A DNA stretch of 64,000 nucleotides, from NCBI GenBank assembly GCA_029561345.1, contig JAKQJC010000041.1, positions 17,316 to 81,315 on the forward strand, read 5' to 3'. Below are positions 42,785 through 51,821 of the stretch, one piece after another (within the stretch, counting starts at the first letter, position 1; the number at the start of each line of letters is the position of its first letter). Under the pieces are notes generated by a model. The model searched no databases, was not told the DNA's origin, and saw only the letters and a list, made by a program, of their open reading frames with translations. Source of the DNA: Chloroflexota bacterium (GTDB lineage: Bacteria > Chloroflexota > Anaerolineae > Anaerolineales > Anaerolineaceae). The position numbers and the translations under genes were made by a program.

Positions 42785-44020
42785 ATGTCTGAATCGCAAT
42801 CTGCATCGTTGACAAAACTGAAAAGTGCGCCCAAAATGGGCCTGATTTTGCTGGCCTATGTGGCCTTTATTGCCCTGGGAATGCCTGACGGCTTGCTTGG
42901 AGTGGGCTGGCCTTCCATTCGTGCCGGTTTCTCCATTCCCCTCGACGCCCTGGGCGCGCTGATGGCAGTCGCATCTGCCGGTTATCTGGTGTCCAGTTTT
43001 TCCAGCGGCATGTTGATTTCCCGCCTGGGGGTGGGTAAACTGCTGGTGTTCAGCTGCGCCCTGACGGCTGCCGGCCTGATTGGCTACACCCTGGTGCCGG
43101 CCTGGTGGATGATGGTGCTGCTGGGAGTGGTGGCCGGCCTGGGCGCTGGCGCCATTGATGCCGGGTTGAATACGTATGTGGCGGCGCATTTTGGCGAAGG
43201 CCTGATGCAGTGGCTGCATGCCAGCTACGGCATTGGCGTGACCCTGGGCCCGGTGATCATGACTTTTGCGTTATCGCAGTTCAATTCGTGGCATTTGGGC
43301 TACCGCACGGTGGGCTTCTTTCAGATTGCCCTGGCCGTCAGCTTTGCCCTGACTCTGCCGCTGTGGAGTCAAAAAGAGTCATCTGCCAGCTCGGAAGAAC
43401 CCAAAAAGCTGACGGATTACCGCACGCCGATCAGCGAAACCCTGCGCCACCCGCGGGTGTGGTTGAGCGTGCTGCTGTTCTTTCTCTATGTGGGGGCCGA
43501 GGTTTCCCTGGGCGCATGGACTTACAGCCTGCTGGTGGAATCGCGCGGGGTGGATCCGGAAGTGGCCGGCCTTTGGGCTGGCGGCTATTGGGCTACCTTC
43601 ACGGTGGGGCGGATTCTGGCCGGGCTTTATGCGCGGCAGACGGGAATGAACACCCTGGTGGTGAGCAGCCTGGCAGGTGCCTGCCTGGGCTCACTGCTGC
43701 TGTGGTGGAACCCGGCGCCGTGGAGCAACCTGCTGGCGGTGGCCGTCATTGGCTTTGCCATCGCGCCGATTTTCCCGGCCCTCACCTCCGGCACCAGCTC
43801 GCGGGTGGGCGATCGCTTTGCCGCCAACACCATTGGCATGCAGATGGCTTTTGGCAGCCTGGGCGCCGCCTCGCTTCCTGGCCTGGTGGGGGTGCTGGCC
43901 AACCGGTTATCCCTGGAGGTGGTTCCAGTGTGCCTGACGGCCGCCTTTGTAGCCCTGCTGGTGATATACCTGCTGACAGCCCAACCCGAAAAGCCGGAAG
44001 CACATCAGAAAGCTGCCTGA
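42785..44020 (+). CDS. MFS transporter (fucose permease/FsrB-like group)
   Basis: 411 residues, twelve membrane helices. LAYVAFIALGMPDGLLGVGW is characteristic of the FucP/YbjJ-like MFS group in which PD or DG follows helix 1. A second half starts about residue 210 (HPRVWLSVLLFFLYVGAEVS). Probably an exporter or sugar carrier. GAAGG upstream. Overlaps nothing; followed by an HAD gene at 18 nt. Confidence 0.88.
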   Translation: MSESQSASLTKLKSAPKMGLILLAYVAFIALGMPDGLLGVGWPSIRAGFSIPLDALGALMAVASAGYLVSSFSSGMLISRLGVGKLLVFSCALTAAGLIGYTLVPAWWMMVLLGVVAGLGAGAIDAGLNTYVAAHFGEGLMQWLHASYGIGVTLGPVIMTFALSQFNSWHLGYRTVGFFQIALAVSFALTLPLWSQKESSASSEEPKKLTDYRTPISETLRHPRVWLSVLLFFLYVGAEVSLGAWTYSLLVESRGVDPEVAGLWAGGYWATFTVGRILAGLYARQTGMNTLVVSSLAGACLGSLLLWWNPAPWSNLLAVAVIGFAIAPIFPALTSGTSSRVGDRFAANTIGMQMAFGSLGAASLPGLVGVLANRLSLEVVPVCLTAAFVALLVIYLLTAQPEKPEAHQKAA

Positions 44021-44038
44021 ACGGATACAGGATGTGTG

Positions 44039-44692
44039 ATGCGAAGATTTAATGCCGCGCTGTTTGATATGGATGGGGTTCTGATCGACTCCACCGGATA
44101 TCACTACCAGGCCTGGAAAGCGGTGGCCGACAGCATGGGCTTTGACTTCACCGAGGAAGACAATGAGCGGCTCAAAGGTGTCAGCCGCCAGCGGTCACTT
44201 GAGATTGTCCTTGAGGTAGGCGGCCGGCAATTGAGTAAGACCGCAAAACAACGCCTGCTGGAAGACATGAATCAGGATTACCTCAGATATATTCAAAGCA
44301 TGGATGAGGCGCATCTTTTGCCCGGAGTGAGAGCGTGCCTGCAAGCTTTGCGGGGCCGCGGGGTGAAGGTGGCGCTGGGTTCATCGAGCAAAAATGCGGG
44401 CGTGATTCTTGACAGCCTCCAGATCACAGCTTATTTCGATGCTGTGATTGATGCCAACAAAACCCGCCGCACCAAACCCGATCCGCAGGTGTTTTTGCTG
44501 GGCGCTGCAGCGCTGGGCATGGTGCCGGCGGAGTGCGTGGTTTTTGAGGATGCACAGGCGGGCATTCAAGCTGCCAAAGCCGCGGGCATGTTCGCCGTGG
44601 GCATTGGTAAGCCTGAGGTGCTTTCCCAGGCAGATATGGTGGTGGCTGGGCTGCACCAGTTTGATGTGGACACCCTGTTTTTCCCTTTGTGA
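44039..44692 (+). CDS. HAD-superfamily hydrolase, beta-phosphoglucomutase-like
   Basis: 217 residues from ATG 44039 (GTG three bases earlier possible). Motif I FDMDGVLIDS, helical cap (about 17-85), motif II LGSSSK, Lys in TKPDP, motif III FEDAQAGIQAA. Hallmark of subfamily I beta-PGM-type enzymes that interconvert sugar phosphates or remove phosphate. Downstream of the MFS gene, consistent with a sugar use operon. Confidence 0.9.
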   Translation: MRRFNAALFDMDGVLIDSTGYHYQAWKAVADSMGFDFTEEDNERLKGVSRQRSLEIVLEVGGRQLSKTAKQRLLEDMNQDYLRYIQSMDEAHLLPGVRACLQALRGRGVKVALGSSSKNAGVILDSLQITAYFDAVIDANKTRRTKPDPQVFLLGAAALGMVPAECVVFEDAQAGIQAAKAAGMFAVGIGKPEVLSQADMVVAGLHQFDVDTLFFPL

Positions 44693-44751
44693 GCGCAGCT
44701 AAAAGTTGCCTTTAACCTGAAAAATGGGGATAATAAGGGTAGGTGATCCCC

Positions 44752-45351
44752 ATGATTACAACACTGATTTTTGACCTGTCAGAGGTACTCATTGCTGGCC
44801 TGGTGGGTATTGAGGATAATTTATCTTCCCGCCTGGGCATTCCACGCGAGGATATTTTGCCTGCCTTTGGCGGGCAACTGCTGCATGACCTGTGCTGCGG
44901 CTGGTTGAGTGAAGATGCCTACCTGGCAGAGATTCTGGCCCGGCAGCGCTGGCATATCACCCTCCAGGAGCTTAAAGAAGTCATCCGGAATAATTTTCGC
45001 AAACCGGTTCCTGGAATGACGCCGGTTTTGCTTGCCTTATCTCAAAAATATCAACTGGTGCTGCTTTCTGATCATGCTCTGGAATGGATTCAGGATATCC
45101 GCCAGATGCATCCATTTTTTGGGTTTTTCCAGTATCAATTTTTCTCTTTTCAACTTCAACAAACCAAGCGGGAAGCCTCCACTTTCACCAAACTGCTGGA
45201 CATCATCCAAAAACCGCCGGAAGCCTGTCTTTTTATTGATGACAGCGCGCAAAATGTGTCTGCAGCGGAGAACTCAGGCATCAAGAGCATCCGCTTTAGC
45301 AACGCCAGCCAGCTTCTTCAGGAGTTGAGCATGGCTGGAATCAACCTGTGA
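44752..45351 (+). CDS. HAD-like hydrolase
   Basis: 199 residues from ATG 44752. Motif I is FDLSEVLI instead of DxDGxL, with the second Asp replaced by Ser, so the phosphatase activity may be impaired. Motif II SDHALEW and motif III FIDDSAQNV are intact. Cap-1 helices 16-90. A distant paralogue of the preceding gene. Function uncertain. Confidence 0.75.
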   Translation: MITTLIFDLSEVLIAGLVGIEDNLSSRLGIPREDILPAFGGQLLHDLCCGWLSEDAYLAEILARQRWHITLQELKEVIRNNFRKPVPGMTPVLLALSQKYQLVLLSDHALEWIQDIRQMHPFFGFFQYQFFSFQLQQTKREASTFTKLLDIIQKPPEACLFIDDSAQNVSAAENSGIKSIRFSNASQLLQELSMAGINL

Positions 45352-45382
45352 TGGATAACCGGATCATTCAGGAGGATAAGGT

Positions 45383-45739
45383 ATGAATGCAATAAACCTG
45401 GCACAAAAACTGACCCTGTTTGAAGATTTTTGGAAACCGTTCATCGTTGCTGAAGTCAACGACGTGCAGCTCAAATTGGTGAAGCTGTACGGTGAATTTG
45501 TCTGGCATCATCACGAAAACGCGGATGAGCTTTTCATGGTGATCAAAGGACGGCTGCAGATCAAGTTCCGGGATGGGGATGTGTGGCTGAACGAAGGCGA
45601 GTGCCTGGTCATCCCCAGAGGGGTGGAACATTGCACAGCGGCTGAGGAAGAAACCCATGTGCTGTTGATGGAGCCAAAAAACACGCTCAACACCGGAAAT
45701 GTGCAAAACGAGCGCACCGTAGAAGCTGAATGGATTTGA
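45383..45739 (+). CDS. Cupin-domain protein
   Basis: 118 residues, single cupin barrel. Metal-binding pattern FVWHHHENADELFMVIKGRL, then FRDGDVWLNEGECLVIPRGV-EHCTAAEEETHVLLMEP. A small metal-binding protein of the COG0662 type, role unknown. AGGAGG precedes the ATG by about 9 nt. Confidence 0.9.
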   Translation: MNAINLAQKLTLFEDFWKPFIVAEVNDVQLKLVKLYGEFVWHHHENADELFMVIKGRLQIKFRDGDVWLNEGECLVIPRGVEHCTAAEEETHVLLMEPKNTLNTGNVQNERTVEAEWI

Positions 45740-45895
45740 ACCGCCGGTAAAGGACAAATAATCAGCAGCAAGGAGCAACGCAGCATTGAAGGCACCGTAA
45801 AGATATTGGCCGGGTGAACGGCAGAAAATGTCCGTTCATCTGGTTGAAAGATCCTCCGGCATATGAATCAGATTTAACGGGTAAAAGAGAGACGA

Positions 45896-46466
45896 TTGAT
45901 CAACACCGCTGCTGATTTTCGAAATGCGGTTCTGGGGCTGGTTCAGCGTCACAGCCTGTCTGAGCGCAGCATGGGCGCCTATCTGCGCGTCCTATGGGCA
46001 CAATCGCAATTTCGAAGCGCCGAACCGGTCACCTTTAATTTTGTTGTTTGACCTGCTTGACGCTGCTTACACAGCTGAACCGTGTCAATTTGATCCGGCC
46101 TGGTTGAGCATGAAGCCACTCGGCTGGATGTGGAACAGCGATTCGAATACTTACATTGTAAAAAGTTTTGATGCATCTGCCCGAACCTGGGTCATCACAG
46201 AAGGCGATGTGGCGCCATTCCGAATTCTGAAGTGTACCCTTCTGGCGCAAGTAGCAGAGCGCCATCAACTGGAAGAGGCACCGCAGAGCCTGACAGCGAA
46301 ACAGCGCGACTTTATCGAAAACAAATGGTCAAACCCCATTCCTTTTGCATTTCTACAAACCGCCGTGCTGACGTTCTATGGAGATACCCAACCCACAGAC
46401 CCGCCGGATCCCATTGATTGGACAACCCTGGCGCTGATTTTATCCATTAGGCAGACCTATGATTGA
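45896..46466 (+). pseudogene. Frameshifted hypothetical gene
   Basis: The 5' segment (TTG 45896) reads LINTAADFRNAVLGLVQRHS then LSERSMGAYLRVLWAQSQFR and stops at TGA 46049. The same protein continues in the +1 frame as LLFDLLDAAYTAEPCQFDPA through LSIRQTYD (stop 46466). One extra T in the TTTT run at 46039-46042 joins them: VTFN-LLFDLLDAAY. Either a true frameshift mutation or a homopolymer error. About 190 residues if restored; family unknown. The downstream gene overlaps its end, suggesting the pair was one operon. Confidence 0.6.
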
Positions 46467-46944
46467 TGATGTGCAAAAGCTGGCAGCCATTGACCTGTGT
46501 TCGGCGCCCCCTTCCGGTGAGACCTTGCTCAGGCTGATCACCTGGCTGGATTTATACAGTCAGGGAGGAGCGGTGGATTCACTGCCGCGGCTGATGCTGG
46601 CGCGGGCGGTGGCGGCTGAAGGCCTTACCCTGCCGGAGGGGCTGACCCAGGAAAACATCCGGCGCACCATCCACGCAGCCGTGCGTTTTGCTCGAACCCC
46701 ATCAGAAGAAAACAGCGCGCAGCTTTTCGAAGCCGCCACCGCTTCGTATCCTTTTGGGCCGGGCGAAGGGTGCTATGCGGTGGCGGAAACAGGGTACCCG
46801 GGCTGTGAGCCGGGCAGCGGCTGCCGCAGTGGGGCTGGCTGTTTGTGGATGGGCGAGCAGGAAGCGGGGGTCATCATGGCTGCGATATCCCGCGGCCTGC
46901 TGCCCTGGCTGAAGGGTAAGGAGGATCCATTGGCAGGATCATAG
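46459..46944 (+). CDS. Hypothetical protein
   Basis: 161 residues. ATG 46459 overlaps the stop of the preceding frame. Helical N-terminus (DDVQKLAAIDLCSAPPSGET) and a C-terminal Cys/Gly cluster GYPGCEPGSGCRSGAGCLWM. No family recognised. The cysteines might bind metal but spacing is irregular. Confidence 0.6.
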   Translation: MIDDVQKLAAIDLCSAPPSGETLLRLITWLDLYSQGGAVDSLPRLMLARAVAAEGLTLPEGLTQENIRRTIHAAVRFARTPSEENSAQLFEAATASYPFGPGEGCYAVAETGYPGCEPGSGCRSGAGCLWMGEQEAGVIMAAISRGLLPWLKGKEDPLAGS

Positions 46945-47101
46945 ACCTGGACTTGACCTATCATTACTGCTGCGCAGGTTGAATTGTCAGGACAGGTGAG
47001 GGGATGGGTGCCAATATTGTTCCACCGGACCGACCATTTTGTCTGGCCGAAACAGAAAGAACCGCAAATGGCGCTTTTATGGCCCGTTGAAGGAGGTTGA
47101 A

Positions 47102-47647
47102 ATGGAAAATTCAAGTATTTCAGTCCGTGCAGCCCTGCAACAATTTCAGGATGGGTACACTGCCCGGGACACAGCCCGGCTGGATGACTTTATGCAGCTG
47201 TTTGCTCCAGATGAACACATTGAGATGATCGGCATAGGCGCCGCCAAACGGGCTGCCAATGAATGGTTTATCGGACCTGCTCAGGTGAGGGACATCGTTG
47301 AAGGCGACTGGACCTACTGGGGCGATGTGCGCCTGGATGTGGAAGGCGCAAAAATCACGGTTAATGGCGCCACAGCCTGGCTTTCGACTACCGGCACGGT
47401 GACCCAAACGGCAGCTTTTGATACGGCGATTGAATTCCATCTGAACGATATGAAAGCCATGTTCGATCAGGAAGGACTGACCGCCGATCAAAAGTTGATG
47501 GAAATTACCCATTACGGCATGCGCCGCCTGCGTGAACGATCCAAAGGATTGGGTTACAGCTGGCCTTTCACATTCACGGCGGTGCTGGTGCTGGTTGATG
47601 ACAACTGGCGTTTTCATACCCTGCATTGGGCCATGCCGGTTGACTGA
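47102..47647 (+). CDS. SnoaL-like (NTF2-fold) protein
   Basis: 181 residues from ATG 47102, AAGGAGG upstream. ALQQFQDGYTARDTARLDDF, MQLFAPDEHIEMIG, GDVRLDVEGAKITVNGATAW and FTAVLVLVDDNWRFHTLHWA match the SnoaL_3/nuclear transport factor 2 pattern. Small-molecule binding or enzyme of unknown function. Followed by a GNAT gene at 27 nt. Confidence 0.85.
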   Translation: MENSSISVRAALQQFQDGYTARDTARLDDFMQLFAPDEHIEMIGIGAAKRAANEWFIGPAQVRDIVEGDWTYWGDVRLDVEGAKITVNGATAWLSTTGTVTQTAAFDTAIEFHLNDMKAMFDQEGLTADQKLMEITHYGMRRLRERSKGLGYSWPFTFTAVLVLVDDNWRFHTLHWAMPVD

Positions 47648-47674
47648 TTCCATTATGAAGATTTTGGAGGTTTC

Positions 47675-48586
47675 ATGAGGGTCACATTCAGGCAATACAG
47701 CGGCCAGGCCGATTACGCGCTGGTGGACCGCTTTTTGATCGAACAATATCAGCCCAACAATGCTGATGGCAACTGGCTGGAACCGGCCTGGGAATATATG
47801 CATGGGCATCCCTATTTGGATAAAACAGCGTTGGGAAAAATTGGTATCTGGGAGGAAGCCGGACAGGTGGTGGCCGTGGCCCATTATGAATCGCGCCTGG
47901 GCGAAGCTTTCTTCCAGTTTCGTCAGGGATACCAACATCTGCGCGAGACTCTGCTCGATTACGCTGAAACCCATCTTTATGGCGTATCTGAAAAGGATGG
48001 CCGGCATTTCCTGCAGGCGTACGTCAACGATAATGATCCGCCTTTTCAGGCCCTGGTGCAGGCACGCGGTTATGTGAAGGATCCGGATGGCGCCCGCCCG
48101 CTGGCGCAGATGATCATTCCGCAGTCTTTCCCGGCGATTCAACTCCCAGAAGGTTATCGCCTGAAAAGCATGGCGGATGATTTCAGCTGGGATAAAATCC
48201 ACCGGGTTCTGTGGCGCGGGTTTGATCATCCGGGCGAGCCGCCGGAGAGTGAACTGGAAGAGCGTAAAACCATGCAAAACACACCAAATTTTCAGCATCA
48301 TCTTAAGATCATGGTTGAAGCGCCCAATGGCGATTATGCCGCTTTTTGCGGCATGTGGTACCAACCGCAAAAAGGTTTTGCCTATGTGGAGCCGGTGGCC
48401 ACTGACCCCCATTACCGGCGCATGGGGTTGGGCCGGGCGGCAGTGCTGGAGGGCATCCGGCGCTGCGCCGAATTGGGAGCCAAAACAGCTTATGTGGGTT
48501 CAGACCAGGCGTTTTATCTTTCCTTTGGCTTTAAAGTCCTTTTTACCAGCGACGGTTGGTTTAAGACCCTGGAAGGATGGCGCTGA
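47675..48586 (+). CDS. GNAT acetyltransferase
   Basis: 303 residues. C-terminal GNAT domain: motif A VEPVATDPHYRRMGLGRAAV with LEGIRRCAELGAKTAYVGSD, then FYLSFGFKVL. The N-terminal 150 residues are a degenerate second GNAT half (QYQPNNADGNWLEPAWEYMH). The stop overlaps the next gene's start by 1 nt. Acetyl acceptor unknown. Confidence 0.85.
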   Translation: MRVTFRQYSGQADYALVDRFLIEQYQPNNADGNWLEPAWEYMHGHPYLDKTALGKIGIWEEAGQVVAVAHYESRLGEAFFQFRQGYQHLRETLLDYAETHLYGVSEKDGRHFLQAYVNDNDPPFQALVQARGYVKDPDGARPLAQMIIPQSFPAIQLPEGYRLKSMADDFSWDKIHRVLWRGFDHPGEPPESELEERKTMQNTPNFQHHLKIMVEAPNGDYAAFCGMWYQPQKGFAYVEPVATDPHYRRMGLGRAAVLEGIRRCAELGAKTAYVGSDQAFYLSFGFKVLFTSDGWFKTLEGWR

Positions 48587-50004
48587 TGCGTTACGAAAAG
48601 GAACTGGACACCGTTTTAAGCGAAATCATCGCCCGCTGGGGCATTCCCGGCCTGGGCGTGGGGATGGTGGAAGCAGGGCGCATCATTTATACCCGTTATT
48701 TTGGCGTTCAAAGCCTGGATACGGGCGCGCCGGTAAGTGCAGATACCATCTGGGGTGTGGCTTCCATTTCTAAATGCTTTGTGGCCACAGCAGTGATGCA
48801 GCTGGTTGAAGCGGGACAGGTGGAGCTGGATACGCCGCTGATCTGTTATCTGCCAGAGTTCAGGTTGGATGACCCGCGCAGCAGCCAGATCACCCTGCGG
48901 CAAATGCTCAGCCACACCTCCGGTATGCCGGATATGAACGAGGATGAATATGATGAGCTGGTGACTCACCCTGAGTATGATGAAGGCGCGGCTGAACGTT
49001 ACCTGCGCGGACTGGCACAGCGAAAAATGGTATCTGCGCCTGGTGAACGCTTTTTATACAGCAATATTGCTTATAATGTGCTGGGCTGCCTGATTGCGCG
49101 CCTGACCGGCCGGTCTTTTGAAACGGCCATGAAAGAGCGCATTTTACAGCCTGCCGGCATGGCCAGCAGCACGTTCTTTTTCCCTGAGGTGGCGCCGGAA
49201 CATCTGGCGATCCCCCATCTGCGCACGCCGTTGATGCAGGTCAGCCCTGTTTATCCCTATCACCGCGCCGATGCTCCCGCCAGTTTTTTACATGCCACCC
49301 TGGAGGATATGTGCCGCTGGTGCATCGCCTGCCTGAATGACAGTTCATCGGACGGGCAGCGTCTTTTGACCCGGCCTGGTTTTGAACTGATGTGGACCCC
49401 GGCGGCAAACTGGGGTTTTCCGCCATTTTACGAATCCATTGGCCTGGGCTGGACCCTGGGATATTATGACGGTGTCAAAACAGTCAGTCACGGCGGCATG
49501 GGTTTTGGCTGGTCAGATTTTCTGACCCTGCTGCCTGAGAAGAACCGGGCTGTGGTTCTGCTGTGCAATGAGGAATCCTCGGCGCGCAGCCGCACCCTGC
49601 GCGCACTCGTGCATGCCGCGCTGGACCTTGAACCCGTGGTCAATACGGTATCATGGATGATTCCCATCAGCCGGGCGCTGGCGCAAAATGGTTATGAAGC
49701 TGCCCTGGCCTGCGTGGATGAGCTGAAAGATGGCGGCAGTGAAGATTATTTTGTCGATGAGGATGAATTGATCAGCCTGGCTTACCAGATGACCTTTGCT
49801 GGCAAACCAGAACTGGCTGAACAGGTATTGAAACTCAACATTCATGCTTTTCCCAGTTATGGCGAGTCCTACCTTGTCCTTGGGCGGATCCAACTTCGAC
49901 AGGGTCGCCTGGCTGAAGCCGAATTTTGCGCGTTGAAGGCGCTGGAACTGGATCAGGAATCCAAACCGGCTGTGGAACTGTTGGAAAAAAGCAGACAGAA
50001 ATAG
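48586..50004 (+). CDS. Beta-lactamase-fold serine hydrolase with TPR-like tail
   Basis: 472 residues from ATG 48586 (TGATG overlap with GNAT stop). Active-site motifs: SISKCF (SxxK), YSNIAYN (YxN), HGGMGFGW (HxG). Class C/esterase-type (penicillin-binding) domain to about residue 350; the last 90 residues are helical TPR-like repeats (LAEQVLKLNIHAFPSYGESY, LVLGRIQLRQGRLAEAEFCA). No signal peptide, so probably a cytoplasmic esterase or D-aminopeptidase. Confidence 0.9.
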   Translation: MRYEKELDTVLSEIIARWGIPGLGVGMVEAGRIIYTRYFGVQSLDTGAPVSADTIWGVASISKCFVATAVMQLVEAGQVELDTPLICYLPEFRLDDPRSSQITLRQMLSHTSGMPDMNEDEYDELVTHPEYDEGAAERYLRGLAQRKMVSAPGERFLYSNIAYNVLGCLIARLTGRSFETAMKERILQPAGMASSTFFFPEVAPEHLAIPHLRTPLMQVSPVYPYHRADAPASFLHATLEDMCRWCIACLNDSSSDGQRLLTRPGFELMWTPAANWGFPPFYESIGLGWTLGYYDGVKTVSHGGMGFGWSDFLTLLPEKNRAVVLLCNEESSARSRTLRALVHAALDLEPVVNTVSWMIPISRALAQNGYEAALACVDELKDGGSEDYFVDEDELISLAYQMTFAGKPELAEQVLKLNIHAFPSYGESYLVLGRIQLRQGRLAEAEFCALKALELDQESKPAVELLEKSRQK

Positions 50005-50252
50005 TAACGGCACAACCAGTCAGACAAACCGCTGGCGAATCTCTAGCCAGCGCGAAGCGGAGGTCGCCCCCTTCTTGCCCTGCAAAGGGGGCCCTCGTCA
50101 GGTGGCCAGAGAGTTGATGTCAGTCTGAAAGTCTTGCAGAGGGGATCCACGCTCCCTTCGACAAACCCAGGGAGTGGTTTAATTGACTTTTGTCACCAAC
50201 CCCAAGTAATTATCCAAAACCAGGGTTAAATGTATGTTTTTTGGTTGTATTA
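50005..50252. other. Intergenic region with two small inverted repeats
   Basis: CGCTGGC / GCCAGCG at about 50030 and GCCCCCTT / AAGGGGGC at about 50068-50095 are inverted repeats without T-runs. No gene supported. Confidence 0.45.
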
Positions 50253-50281
50253 TTGTTTATTTTTTGATTTTGTACTATAAT
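50253..50281 (+). promoter_or_regulatory. Promoter giving a near-leaderless start
   Basis: TTGTTT (50253-50258), 17-bp spacer, TATAAT (50276-50281). The ATG at 50288 lies only 7 nt after the -10 box, so transcription would begin at or within it. Confidence 0.6.
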
Positions 50282-50287
50282 AATGGT

Positions 50288-51337
50288 ATGAAGGATGAAT
50301 TAAATACAGCCCCTGAAAAAGGGCTTCTTGTAGAGACCCTTGTGGGCCAGCGGCTGCGATTATTGCGCACTCGCCAGGGGTTTTCACTGCGTGCACTGGC
50401 TGATCGCAGCGGGCTCAATGTCAACACGCTTAGCTTGATTGAGAATGGTAAATCTTCTCCATCTGTAGGCACCCTTCAACAGCTGGCTCTGGCTCTGGAT
50501 GTGCCCATTTCTGCGTTTTTTGAATCGGAACCATTGACAAAGCGCGTGGTATTCACTCGCGCCAATGAGCGGCCGCAAACCATGATTGGCAGCACCTGCA
50601 TGCAAAACCTGGGCAACAATTTTGTTCAAAATGCTGTGCAGCCATTTGTTGTGACATTGGAACCCGGCAAGGGCAGCGGCGATCGGATGATTGTTCACAC
50701 AGGCCGGGAATTTGTTTTTGGCCTGAGCGGCCAGGTGCGGTACAGTATTGACAGGGAAAATTACATTGTTTTACCGGGGGATAGTCTGTTATTTGAGGCA
50801 CATCTTCCACACTGCTGGGAAAATGCCGGTGGTGAAAAAGCACAAATTCTACTGGTTCTTTATCCTTCTGACGGGAGTGAAGAACCTGGTGGAAGACATT
50901 TTTCTCTTGAGTACATGAAAAAGGAGCTGACTATGAAAATCGCAGTCATTACGGATGATGGGCAGACCATCAGCCGGCATTTTGGCCGTGCAGCATATTA
51001 TATGGTGGTGACCATTGATGAAGGCCGGATGACCCATCGTGAAATGCGTCATAAAATGGGGCACCAGCAATTCAACAGCCAATCTGAACATCAGCATGAG
51101 CATGAGCATGGTCATGAACACGGTTGTGGAGCTGAATCACATAACAAACATGTCAGCATGGCCGAGGCCATTTCTGATTGCAAGGCACTGCTGTGTGGGG
51201 GGATGGGCATGGGCGCTTATGAAAGTATGCGCCGGCTTAACATCCAGCCGGTGGTGACAGAATTACAAAACATTGATGAAGCTGTTCAGGCCTTTATTGA
51301 CGGCCGGTTGGTGGATCACACTGAATGGCTGCATTAG
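50288..51337 (+). CDS. XRE-cupin regulator fused to a NifX/dinitrogenase-cofactor domain
   Basis: 349 residues from ATG 50288. HTH at 20-75 (GQRLRLLRTRQGFSLRALAD, SGLNVNTLSLIENGKSSPSV), cupin at about 110-195, then from Met 216 a NifX/NifB-type domain (MKIAVITDDGQTISRHFGRA, GMGMGAYESMRRLNIQPVVT) with a His/Glu-rich insert EHQHEHEHGHEHGCG at about 267-281. Met 216 (50933) is preceded by AAGGAG, so a second shorter product is possible. Likely a metal- or Fe-S-responsive regulator. No such fusion is known to me. Confidence 0.9.
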   Translation: MKDELNTAPEKGLLVETLVGQRLRLLRTRQGFSLRALADRSGLNVNTLSLIENGKSSPSVGTLQQLALALDVPISAFFESEPLTKRVVFTRANERPQTMIGSTCMQNLGNNFVQNAVQPFVVTLEPGKGSGDRMIVHTGREFVFGLSGQVRYSIDRENYIVLPGDSLLFEAHLPHCWENAGGEKAQILLVLYPSDGSEEPGGRHFSLEYMKKELTMKIAVITDDGQTISRHFGRAAYYMVVTIDEGRMTHREMRHKMGHQQFNSQSEHQHEHEHGHEHGCGAESHNKHVSMAEAISDCKALLCGGMGMGAYESMRRLNIQPVVTELQNIDEAVQAFIDGRLVDHTEWLH

Positions 51338-51376
51338 TTTGCTGACCTTTCAGCAGGCGGTAATGATTTCAGGAAC

Positions 51377-51810
51377 ATAACCCTGAAAGCCATTGGCATC
51401 ATACCACCTTGCACCGAAATCGAGCAACTCAATGTAACCGTCTTATCTCTGGTGGATAAAGCCAATACTGCCATCCAATCTTTGCGTTCCACCATTCAGG
51501 GCGCGGCTGAGATATTTCCAGACATCTGGAAGGGTTGTATGGTTTCCATCTTTCAGAAGCCACCGTTTCTTTGGTGCAGCCTTTTAGGGATGACCGCCTG
51601 CACGGTGTTTTCGCCTCCTGTTTTCCTTGCTGCCCCAATCCATTAGGCCTTTCAGTGGTGAATTTGCGGGGTCGTGAAAGCAGCTGACCGTTGTTCAGTG
51701 GGACAGATATGCTGGATGGCACACCCTTGCTGGATACCAAACCCTATATGCCTGATTTTGATGTATTCTTTGTAAAAATTGGATATTATCAGCAGAGAAA
51801 GCACCCATAG
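51377..51810 (+). pseudogene. trmO: Decayed trmO (tsaA) gene
   Basis: Fragments in two frames match tRNA-Thr-t6A37 methyltransferase TrmO: ITLKAIGIIPPCTEIEQ (start), IQGAAEIFPDIWKG, then after a frameshift LYGFHLSEATVSLVQPFRDD, HGVFASCFPCCPNPLGLSVV (compare GVFATRSP-RPNPIGLSVV) and, beyond an in-frame TGA, GTDMLDGTPLLDTKPYMPDF. The order is intact but with frameshift, stop and no clean start, so it is inactive. Confidence 0.78.
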
Positions 51811-51821
51811 AGCAACCCAAA

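Noticed and set aside
47120..48412. Long minus-strand open frame (430 codons)
   Set aside because: Runs across two supported plus-strand genes, no ribosome site or motif.
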